From contig CAYMJM010000010.1 in assembly GCA_964391325.1 (NCBI GenBank), forward strand, positions 1 to 29,792: 29,792 bases of DNA, given 5' to 3'. A program made the translations under genes and the position numbers. Positions 16,392-24,055 of this stretch are shown piece by piece. Numbering within the stretch: position 1 is the first letter of the stretch; the number at the start of each line of letters is the position of its first letter. This DNA comes from CAYMJM01 sp964391325 (GTDB taxonomy: Bacteria; Patescibacteriota; Dojkabacteria; B142; JAFGMG01). The notes beneath the pieces were generated by a model. That model did not search any database. It saw only the letters and a list, made by a program, of their open reading frames with translations, and was not told where the DNA came from.

Positions 16392-18554
16392 CTAAATTTT
16401 CTTAAGCCTTGCATACTCTGTTGCCAACTCTTTTATCCCAGAAGCAAATTTTACTTTAATAACATCTTCGTTTACAGATAAAACTTTACCATCACCGAAG
16501 TACTCACTTCGAACTTTGTCTCCCTTATTTAGCTCTATAAACCTCTGAAAGGATTCGGATCCCTCCTCTCTTCCTATTTCTTCCCAACCTGTCCCCATTG
16601 AAGTTTCATTTTCGTCTATAAACTCGACGAGATTTTCTGGCAGTTCTTCGATAAATCTGGATACTATTGTTTCTTGACGCGATCCGAAAATATATCTATG
16701 CGAAGCCAAAGTCAGTATGAGTTGTTGTTTTGCCCTTGTGAAAGCAACATATGCCAGTCTTCTCTCCTCCTCCATTTCTTCAGGATCAAGGTAGCTTCTA
16801 CTGTGAGGAAATAAATTTTCTTCCAATCCGATGACGAAGACATTATTAAACTCCAGGCCTTTGGCAGAATGGATTGTCATAAGCGTAGCTTTTTGCGCAT
16901 CTGGATTTTTGTCCGTTTCTTTTGACTGTTCTTCCAGTAGCGAGACTTCTTCCAGAAAAGCTTCCAAGCTTGTATCCGCGGGTTCTCCTTTATATTTTGC
17001 TGCTATATTTATAAATTCCATAATATTTTCTATTCTGGATAGACTCTCTTCAGTATTATCCTGATAGTCTTCCAGAAGTTTTGATTCTTCAAGCACATAC
17101 TTTAGAAAGTCTAGAAGATCATATTTTGTCTGTAAGGCTACAAATTTGTTTATAAGCGCATGAAACTTGGCTAGGCTTTTTAAAGTGTTCGCAGGAAAGT
17201 AATTAACGAAATTTGGATCATCAAGATGCTGGATACTCTCTAATAGAGATTGATTGAGGCTTTTGCTCATAATTCGCAATTTTCCGACTGTCTGTATGCC
17301 TATTCCGCGTTTTGGGGTGTTGATTATTCTCGTAAAGCTTATGTTATCTCTGGGATTTGCAATTAGCCTCAGGTAAGCTAGTATATCTTTAATTTCTTTC
17401 CTATCGTAAAACTTCACACTACCTACCAATCTGTAGGGGATATTATAGTGAAGGAGCATTTCTTCTATTATCCTAGATTGAGCATTGGTTCTATACAAAA
17501 CTACGATGTCTTCACAGTTTCCTTCTAGCTCCTTGATTCTTTCTGCGACAAACTCAGCTTCGCTTCTTTCATTTCTTGCTTGATAAATTTCAATCAATTT
17601 CCCATCTTCGTTTTCTGTCCAAAGTTTCTTCGGCTTCTGGTTTACGTTTCTAGCGATAATTTGATTTGAAGCTTTCAAAATCGTTTTGGTCGAACGATAG
17701 TTTTGCTCTAATTTTATTACTCTTGTATTTTTGTAGTCATTCTCAAAGTTGAGGATATTCCTGATGTCCGCCCCTCTCCACCTATAAATACTCTGCGCAT
17801 CATCCCCTACAACAAAAATATTTTGATGTTGAAACGATAACATTTTTGTAAGGGTATACTGAGCATAATTAGTATCTTGGTATTCGTCCACCAATATATA
17901 TTTAAAGAGTTTTTGATATTTCTCTAATACCGGCTGGACTTCTTTAAACAGTAAGATGGTTCTCATTATTAGATCGTCAAAATCCAGTGCTTGATTGTCC
18001 TCCAACCTCTTTTGATATTCAGGATAGATCATAGCAATTGTCTGCTGGAAAAATCCTTGAGCATAAGTTTGATATCCGGAGGGAGTAATTAGTTCATTCT
18101 TTGCACTGGAAATCATAGATAACACAGTTTTAGGGCCAAATTTCTTTGAGTCAATGTCTAAATCTCTAAGTATTTCTTTTACTAACCTTTGTTGATCGTT
18201 GGGGTCGTAAATTGTGAATGATGGTTCAATTCCTATATAAAAGCCATCCTTTCTAAGAATTTTGGCGCAGATTGAATGAAAAGTTCCAGCCCAAGGTATT
18301 GATCCGGCAGATTGTTTATTTAAAAGTTTTGCTATTCTCTCTTTGATTTCATTAGCCGCTTTATTTGTGAATGTAACTGCAAGTATCTCCTCTGGTCTAG
18401 CTAATTCCTGCTCTATTATATAGGCAATCCGATGTGTAAGAACTCTAGTTTTTCCACTGCCAGCTCCCGCCAAAACTAGTACAGGACCATCTGTGGTTAG
18501 CACAGCTTCTCTCTGTTTTTCATTTAGTTGTGTTAATAAAGAGGATTGGCTCAT
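16392..18554 (-). CDS. uvrD: UvrD/PcrA-type superfamily 1 DNA helicase
   Basis: An ATP-driven 3'-5' helicase used in nucleotide-excision and mismatch repair and in removing RecA or stalled complexes. The 720 residues match the PcrA/UvrD length. All helicase motifs are visible: Walker A AGAGSGKT (29-36), FTNKAA (62-67), DEYQDT (223-228), GDDAQSIYRWRGA (250-262), LEQNYRST, TIHSAKGLEF and VAFTRAKQQL. The C terminus has the Tudor-like segment YFGDGKVLSVNEDVIKVKFA, typical of PcrA/UvrD and linked to RNA polymerase contact. The ATG at 18554 fits the family start, and a TAGAAT -10 lies 24 nt upstream. It is divergent from the transglutaminase gene and followed on its strand, after 63 bases, by the surface-protein gene. 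UvrD and PcrA cannot be separated from sequence alone. Confidence 0.95.
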   Translation of the reverse strand: MSQSSLLTQLNEKQREAVLTTDGPVLVLAGAGSGKTRVLTHRIAYIIEQELARPEEILAVTFTNKAANEIKERIAKLLNKQSAGSIPWAGTFHSICAKILRKDGFYIGIEPSFTIYDPNDQQRLVKEILRDLDIDSKKFGPKTVLSMISSAKNELITPSGYQTYAQGFFQQTIAMIYPEYQKRLEDNQALDFDDLIMRTILLFKEVQPVLEKYQKLFKYILVDEYQDTNYAQYTLTKMLSFQHQNIFVVGDDAQSIYRWRGADIRNILNFENDYKNTRVIKLEQNYRSTKTILKASNQIIARNVNQKPKKLWTENEDGKLIEIYQARNERSEAEFVAERIKELEGNCEDIVVLYRTNAQSRIIEEMLLHYNIPYRLVGSVKFYDRKEIKDILAYLRLIANPRDNISFTRIINTPKRGIGIQTVGKLRIMSKSLNQSLLESIQHLDDPNFVNYFPANTLKSLAKFHALINKFVALQTKYDLLDFLKYVLEESKLLEDYQDNTEESLSRIENIMEFINIAAKYKGEPADTSLEAFLEEVSLLEEQSKETDKNPDAQKATLMTIHSAKGLEFNNVFVIGLEENLFPHSRSYLDPEEMEEERRLAYVAFTRAKQQLILTLASHRYIFGSRQETIVSRFIEELPENLVEFIDENETSMGTGWEEIGREEGSESFQRFIELNKGDKVRSEYFGDGKVLSVNEDVIKVKFASGIKELATEYARLKKI

Positions 18555-18578
18555 GAGCGAAGTAAGTTTAACATAACA

Positions 18579-18608
18579 ATTCTATTATTTCGACCAATAA
18601 TTTATAAT
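18579..18608. promoter_or_regulatory. Back-to-back promoters of uvrD and the transglutaminase gene
   Basis: The minus-strand TAGAAT (18579-18584) ends 24 nt before the uvrD ATG. The plus-strand TATAAT (18603-18608) ends 24 nt before the transglutaminase ATG. The two polymerase footprints overlap, so firing may be mutually exclusive. The -35 elements are poor. Confidence 0.45.
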
Positions 18609-18632
18609 AGAAACGAATAATTTATATGACTC

Positions 18633-20411
18633 ATGCGAAGATTAATAATCATTATACTTTGTTTGTTTCTAGGAGGACTTGTGTTCCATCGCCCTTCAGT
18701 TGCAGCTGAAAAGTTTAATACTACAATTAACCGTGAATATTGGTTGCAGGGTGACCTATCTGTTAGTGTAAAAGAATCCGAAACAGTAAGAAATAATACA
18801 ACTAATCTATACATTCCCTCAGGCAGCAAAAAATCTTTCGAGATTTTGGCAATTGAGCTGGGGGCAGATAAGAATGCCGCCATTCTACAAAAAACTCTGG
18901 CTACGGTCAAATTAACCTATGATGGGAAGCCACTTTCTTTCTCTTCTTCGACTGAAAGTGACAGAGTGGTGCTAAGTGCTGCTTATCCATATAGTTTAGA
19001 ACCAGGTGGCTCTATTACTTTCCGGCTTGAGTACTCCCATTTCGGGCTGATGGAACAAAATGGCGCACTAAAAGATTTTTTTATCAATGGCTTTGCAAAA
19101 GACAGTGTGTTCAGTGATAGTTCAAATACAACCACTTATTCTACTGATGTTTTTGTCCCTAACAGTTTTGAGGAAACGAACTTTATTTTGCCTGCTCCTT
19201 CAAAACAAGATTCCCAAGGAGGTTATATCAGGATAAGTTTTAGTCAGGATTCTCTCATAGATCATTATGTTTGGGTGCAGTTTGGAAGGACTCAGTATTA
19301 TAAGTTTGTTATATCCCAACCGATAAAAAGCTCGGAGAGGAATAATACAGGAAACCAAAATCGTTATGAAATAATTATCCCGCGAGATATAAACGGTGCT
19401 GATATTAGACAGTCTGTATTTTACACTAGGATTTCACCTGAGCCTGAGTGGGTGAAACAGGATGAAAATGGGAATTTAGTTGCTAGTTTTAAATTAAAGA
19501 GTAATTTTCAAGGAAATATTGTGTTAGAAGGTTACGCTGAAATTAATAAATTCCAAGATGTTAATATGGGTGACTTTGGGATGTTGAGTGATATACCAAA
19601 TAGTTACTTTGTTCCATACCTTCAAGCGGCGCAGTTTTGGGAAGTTGATGATCCACTTATTCAGCAGACTTCCACACAATTGAATGATGCTAGAACCAAT
19701 ATTTCGGACATTGTACAAACAACATACAATTATGTAGTAGATAGAATTGATTATTCAGATGTTAAGAGGTTTGGTATAAATGAAAGACAGGGAGCAGTGA
19801 AGACTCTTCAAGGAGGAGCAGCTGTGTGTATGGAGTACTCAGACTTATTTCTTACGCTGATGAGAGCCCAAGGAGTACCAACTAGAGCTGCCTTTGGGTA
19901 TGGATACGATCCCAAAGAGAGTTCTGATTCTCAAGAAAGTCATCAGTGGGTGGAAGTATATGCGCCTGGGTATGATAACTGGGTTAGTGTGGATGTGACC
20001 TGGGGAGAGAATGGTCCTGCATTAATCGGTGGAGATCTCAACCATTTTTATACTCATGTTGCTTCTATCTCTCCAAATAACCCTCCTGCTATAACGAGCT
20101 ATGGTTTTGGTAATCTTGAACTGGCAACTTCTGTATATGATATCAATGTTGTTCCAAATATTCCAAGTGGAGAAAAACTTTCTCAACAAACTATCTTAGA
20201 AAAGTATTCATATAAGGAAAGCTCTTTGACTACCAGCCTCATGGACTTAACACAGTCTAAGCTGTCAGCTACATACTCCAATCTAATACACGGAGAACAG
20301 CTAAGTTCTGATCAGTTGGTGATAGTAATTTGTCTGGCCGCGTTATCTATTGCTATTGTATTGGTTAACTTCACCTTCCTAAAAAAGATTTTTCTCCGCG
20401 TCAAAAAATAA
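18633..20411 (+). CDS. Secreted, membrane-anchored transglutaminase-like protein
   Basis: This superfamily uses a Cys-His-Asp triad either to cross-link proteins or to cut peptide and isopeptide bonds. The 592-residue protein has a signal peptide (RRLIIIILCLFLGGLVF, ending near VAA), an extracellular beta-rich region of about 300 residues, then the transglutaminase core. The triad is present: Cys399 in GGAAVCMEYSDLF, His437 in ESHQWVEVYAPG and Asp454 in WVSVDVTWGE. RAQGVPTRAAFGYGY between Cys and His is typical. A membrane helix lies near the C terminus (about 560-582) followed by a basic tail KKIFLRVKK, so the enzyme faces outward, anchored at its C terminus. It lies next to uvrD and close to the giant surface protein. 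Whether it cross-links, trims or degrades is unknown. Confidence 0.88.
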   Translation: MRRLIIIILCLFLGGLVFHRPSVAAEKFNTTINREYWLQGDLSVSVKESETVRNNTTNLYIPSGSKKSFEILAIELGADKNAAILQKTLATVKLTYDGKPLSFSSSTESDRVVLSAAYPYSLEPGGSITFRLEYSHFGLMEQNGALKDFFINGFAKDSVFSDSSNTTTYSTDVFVPNSFEETNFILPAPSKQDSQGGYIRISFSQDSLIDHYVWVQFGRTQYYKFVISQPIKSSERNNTGNQNRYEIIIPRDINGADIRQSVFYTRISPEPEWVKQDENGNLVASFKLKSNFQGNIVLEGYAEINKFQDVNMGDFGMLSDIPNSYFVPYLQAAQFWEVDDPLIQQTSTQLNDARTNISDIVQTTYNYVVDRIDYSDVKRFGINERQGAVKTLQGGAAVCMEYSDLFLTLMRAQGVPTRAAFGYGYDPKESSDSQESHQWVEVYAPGYDNWVSVDVTWGENGPALIGGDLNHFYTHVASISPNNPPAITSYGFGNLELATSVYDINVVPNIPSGEKLSQQTILEKYSYKESSLTTSLMDLTQSKLSATYSNLIHGEQLSSDQLVIVICLAALSIAIVLVNFTFLKKIFLRVKK

Positions 20412-20423
20412 GCTACATTTTTT
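20403..20423. terminator. Weak bidirectional terminator between convergent genes
   Basis: AAAAAAT (20403-20409) and ATTTTTT (20417-20423) are inverted copies around a 7-base loop that contains both stop codons. An A/T-only stem is a weak signal, but its position between the convergent transglutaminase and argS genes fits. Confidence 0.35.
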
Positions 20424-22137
20424 CTGCTGTTTTTATGCCTAGAAAATTTAATCCCTGCTTAATTACCTCTGATACAGCTTGAGTAAGCATTAGTCTGGAG
20501 ATTCTATCTTCTTCCCTCTCAGTATTTAGGACTGAGTGACTTTTGTAAAAGGTGTTGAATTTTTGTGATAGTTCGAAAAGATAGTTTGTAAGATAGTTTG
20601 GAGCATACTCTATCGAAGCGTTTTCTACTATTTCTGGAAACCTTTCCAGCCAGCGCAAGATATCGAGTTCCTCCTGCGTATTTAGTGTGCTTTCTAAACT
20701 TTCTGAACTATCAAAAGGCACTGTTGATCTGAGGATAGCCTTCGCTCGAGCATACGTATATTGAACGTATGGACCAGAGTCCCCCTCAAAGCTTACACTC
20801 TCATCCAAGTCAAATGCTAGGTATTTGAAAGGGCTTATTTTTAAAAAGGACCATTTGATAGCACCTGTCCCTACGATTTCAGAAATATCTTCTGGATTTT
20901 CGATATTCTCTCTGCTTTTTACAATCTGGTAAATTCTTTTATGTGCTTCATTCAGGATATCATTTCCCAAGACAACATTCCCTTTCCTTGATGACATTTT
21001 TCCCCTTTTTAAGCCTACAAACTCATACGCATTATGATATTGTCTGTTCTTAAAAGCCTTCGGCCACAATAGTTCTTTTACTTTAAATGTTACGGCAAAA
21101 AAGCTTTTTTGCTCAACTGCAACATTATGTATATGCAAATCCACAATACCATATTCCTCGGTTTTTAATTGAGCTAACCCCAACTCTTTTCCCTCGTATG
21201 TAGGCAGTCCTTTTGAGTTCAAAAACACTCGTGTATCAAGTCCATATGGACCACCGTCAAAGATCAAAGCTCCTTCGCTGTATTTTAGTATGCCCTTGTC
21301 TATTGCCAGTGTGACCGCATTATCAATATATTCCAAAGTCTCACTTTCCATGTATTCACGGTGAAAATAAGTGTATAGTCGTTCATAAATTTCATGAAAT
21401 TTTTCTAAACTCCAAGCTTTCCCCAGTTCCCAAAGTTTATTTATTTCCGGGTTTTCTTTTGAATATATCTCTTCATTAATTGTTTGAATCTCTTTTTTTA
21501 CATTATCATCCTGTTCAAATATTTGAGCCCCTTGGGCATAGCACTTTCCAAGTAAGGCTACTTTTTCATCAGTTGTCTCCGGGTAAATAGAAGGATCAAC
21601 TTTTTGAAAAGCCCATAGACACTTTGCAATATGCATCCCTACGTCTCCTTGGTAATTAGTCCTAATTACCTCTGCTCCTTGAGACTCTAAGAGCCTGACA
21701 ATTGACTCTCCTAGGATAATATTTCTTAAATGCCCTATATGAAAGGATTTAAAAGGATTCGGATGAGCGAATTCAACCATTATTTGCTTCCCTTTTAATC
21801 GACCGTTTTCCCCATAACCTCCTGGTGTTGCTAATAAAGCTAGAAGGCTCTGTTTGTAGTAGCTGTCTTTGAGCTTAAAATTGATGAAGCCTGGCTGTGC
21901 TACTGAAATCTGTGCGATCTGCTCCAGTTGTTGTAATGCTAATTTATCTGCAACTTCTTCTGCAATATTATAAGAATTTTTATCTAAATCTTTTGCAAGG
22001 ACTAATGCTATATTAGTTGCCCAGTCTCCATGTGCGTATTCCTGTGGATGTTCTAAATGTATATCTTGAGGTGAGATTTTGAGTGCATAGAGTTGCTTTA
22101 GCGTCAGGGATAGTTGTTTTCTGAGTTCTTGCTTCAT
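20413..22137 (-). CDS. argS: Arginyl-tRNA synthetase
   Basis: A class I synthetase that charges tRNA-Arg with arginine. The 574 residues (from the ATG) fit the family. An N-terminal tRNA D-loop recognition domain covers about 1-110. The HIGH signature is intact in SFHIGHLRN (133-136), and the KMSKS-type loop reads KMSSRKGN, typical of ArgRS. The DALR anticodon-binding domain begins near YVQYTYARAKAIL, and the protein ends NFLGIKTAEKM, close to the usual ..GI...ERM end. The preceding in-frame TTG at 22140 is less likely than the ATG at 22137. A perfect TATAAT lies 24 nt upstream. The stop is one base from the stop of the convergent transglutaminase gene. Confidence 0.96.
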   Translation of the reverse strand: MKQELRKQLSLTLKQLYALKISPQDIHLEHPQEYAHGDWATNIALVLAKDLDKNSYNIAEEVADKLALQQLEQIAQISVAQPGFINFKLKDSYYKQSLLALLATPGGYGENGRLKGKQIMVEFAHPNPFKSFHIGHLRNIILGESIVRLLESQGAEVIRTNYQGDVGMHIAKCLWAFQKVDPSIYPETTDEKVALLGKCYAQGAQIFEQDDNVKKEIQTINEEIYSKENPEINKLWELGKAWSLEKFHEIYERLYTYFHREYMESETLEYIDNAVTLAIDKGILKYSEGALIFDGGPYGLDTRVFLNSKGLPTYEGKELGLAQLKTEEYGIVDLHIHNVAVEQKSFFAVTFKVKELLWPKAFKNRQYHNAYEFVGLKRGKMSSRKGNVVLGNDILNEAHKRIYQIVKSRENIENPEDISEIVGTGAIKWSFLKISPFKYLAFDLDESVSFEGDSGPYVQYTYARAKAILRSTVPFDSSESLESTLNTQEELDILRWLERFPEIVENASIEYAPNYLTNYLFELSQKFNTFYKSHSVLNTEREEDRISRLMLTQAVSEVIKQGLNFLGIKTAEKM

Positions 22138-22161
22138 CAAATATACTTGAAATTTGATGTA

Positions 22162-22190
22162 ATTATAACAATAGTTTATCCATATGCATA
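22162..22190 (-). promoter_or_regulatory. Probable argS promoter
   Basis: The minus-strand TATAAT (22162-22167) is perfect and ends 24 nt before the argS ATG. The -35 position (22185-22190) is poor, but it falls inside a perfect 12-bp palindrome CATATGCATATG (22181-22192), a possible operator. Confidence 0.45.
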
Positions 22191-22206
22191 TGACGAGACG
22201 GACCTA

Positions 22207-23880
22207 TCAGTTTCTATAGTTCAAGCTAGCTTTTATAAATTCTACAAATAGAGGATGTGGGTTCAGTGGCGTTGATTTATACTCTGGGTGCCCCTGAGTG
22301 GCAATGAAAAATGGATGTGTTTTTCGCGGTAATTCTATAAATTCTACAAACATATTATCAGGAGACACCCCTGATATGACTAACCCAGCTTTTTCAAGCC
22401 TTTGCCTGTACTCGTTATTGAACTCAAACCTATGTCTGTGCCTTTCCTCAACAATAGAGTTGGACTTGTCTGCAAAAGCATTATGCTTGTCGTAAATTTT
22501 ACCAGTTTGTGTATTGGCCTTTAATATACATGGGAATGTACCTAATCTCATAGAACAGCCATCCCCTTTAATTATCTGATATTTAGGATCAAAAGGAATG
22601 CTGTGAATTATTTGGTGCTCTGCTGTCGGGTTATTTTCTTCTGTGTCGGCGTTTTTCATCCCTGCGACATTTCTGGCGTATTCTATACACGCTAACTGCA
22701 TACCGTAACAAAGCCCGATATAAGGGATTTTGTTCTCCCTGGCGTACTTGATGGCTTTGATTTTACCATGCACCCCTCTGGACCCCCAGCCGATTGGAAC
22801 TACTATGCCATTAGCATCTTCAAGCATGGCTTCTACTTCATTTTCCTGTTTATCGGAGTTAATGAAGTTGAAGTTAATTGCCGTATCGTTTTCTAGTCCT
22901 CCGTGCTTAATAGCCTCAATTAAAGCGTAGTAAGCATCTGTAAGGTTCGAATCCCCTGTTCCGAAGTACTTACCGACAATAGCTATATTTGCTGTTTTAT
23001 TTTTCTTTTTAAGCCTTTTGTCTACTAACCTTCTCCACTGCGTTAAATTGGCCTTTTTGGCAGGAAGCTTGAATTCTTTAAGCATTCTTCTGTCTAGGCC
23101 TTGATTTTGTAAATGTATAGGTACCTGATGGATATCCTGTAGATTTTCATTAGAAAAAATATTTTTAGGATTAATATGAAACTTTAGGGCAAACTTATAC
23201 TTTCTTTGATCATCAATAGGCTTTTCGCTCCTGACTACAAGAAAATTTATATTGATACCCATGCTCATTAGCGTCCTAATGCCAAACTGTGCTGGTTTTG
23301 TTTTTGGTTCTCCTATATGTTCAGGGACAGGTACGTAAGTTACATGTACATGAGCTACGGGCTCAGTCATTCCTAGTATCCTTGCAGCTTCATAGTATAA
23401 ACCATTATTATTTTCATACTCCCCTACTGTGCCTCCCAATTCAACTACAACGAAATCTGCATGGGATTCTTCTGCAGCCTTCCGGTACCTCCTTATAATC
23501 TCATCAACAATATGCGGAATTGGTTCTACATCTTCTCCATCGTACTCCATCCTTCTTTCCTTATTAATTACTGTTTGGTAGAGTTGTCCCATCGTCATGA
23601 AATTATCATAGCCTACATTTTGATTGAGAAATCTTTCATAATTTCCCAAATCTTGATCCCCTTCTAATCCGTCAAAACATAAAAATGGATCGCCATGCTC
23701 AATAGGATTAATTGTGCCAAAATCCACATTCAGGTTATTTTCGCATTTGATTGGACATACTTTATATCCTTGCTGTTTAAGTAGCAGTGAGATAGAAGCT
23801 GCTGTAACTCCCTTTCCTAGCGCACTTATAACTCCACCAGATACAAAAATATATCTTACGGTTTTAGCTTTGCGTGGCAT
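22207..23880 (-). CDS. pyrG: CTP synthase, divergent form
   Basis: Makes CTP from UTP, ATP and glutamine. The 557 residues carry both domains. The synthetase domain has the P-loop SALGKGVTAAS (19-29), Mg-binding Asp70 in CFDGLEGDQDLGNYERF and Glu147 in VVELGGTVGEYE, and the UTP-binding KTKPAQ (193-198). The glutaminase domain has nucleophile Cys391 in GLCYGMQ and His531-Glu533 in GHPEY. Several usually fixed segments differ: LDPYINVDPGT reads CENNLNVDFGT, the oxyanion-loop GGFGxRG reads IGWGSRG (363-369), and FHPEF reads GHPEY. Catalytic residues are kept, so activity is expected, but this is an unusual branch. It ends on TGA directly followed by TAG. It lies upstream of argS on the same strand, 69 bases apart; argS seems to have its own promoter. 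Confidence 0.93.
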   Translation of the reverse strand: MPRKAKTVRYIFVSGGVISALGKGVTAASISLLLKQQGYKVCPIKCENNLNVDFGTINPIEHGDPFLCFDGLEGDQDLGNYERFLNQNVGYDNFMTMGQLYQTVINKERRMEYDGEDVEPIPHIVDEIIRRYRKAAEESHADFVVVELGGTVGEYENNNGLYYEAARILGMTEPVAHVHVTYVPVPEHIGEPKTKPAQFGIRTLMSMGININFLVVRSEKPIDDQRKYKFALKFHINPKNIFSNENLQDIHQVPIHLQNQGLDRRMLKEFKLPAKKANLTQWRRLVDKRLKKKNKTANIAIVGKYFGTGDSNLTDAYYALIEAIKHGGLENDTAINFNFINSDKQENEVEAMLEDANGIVVPIGWGSRGVHGKIKAIKYARENKIPYIGLCYGMQLACIEYARNVAGMKNADTEENNPTAEHQIIHSIPFDPKYQIIKGDGCSMRLGTFPCILKANTQTGKIYDKHNAFADKSNSIVEERHRHRFEFNNEYRQRLEKAGLVISGVSPDNMFVEFIELPRKTHPFFIATQGHPEYKSTPLNPHPLFVEFIKASLNYRN

Positions 23881-24028
23881 ATGAAATTTAATAAGAATTA
23901 GGAGAACTAGAATTTAAGTAACATTAATACATTTATTGAGATTTTTTACAAGTGTGCGAAACAGTTATTAATAGGCAATTTTCATAAGTATTATTTTAAC
24001 TTAAGTAACTATTGGTTAAATAATTCTG

Positions 24029-24034
24029 TATACT
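24029..24034 (+). promoter_or_regulatory. Probable -10 element of the anchored surface-protein gene
   Basis: TATACT ends 21 nt before the ATG at 24056. No good -35 is visible. It lies in the 175-base gap between divergent pyrG and this gene, which has no other recognisable element. Confidence 0.35.
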
Positions 24035-24055
24035 ATGGTATATAAATAAAAAGAT

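Noticed and set aside
22176..22184. TTATCCATA as a DnaA box near argS
   Set aside because: One mismatch, isolated and far from the origin; likely chance in AT-rich DNA.
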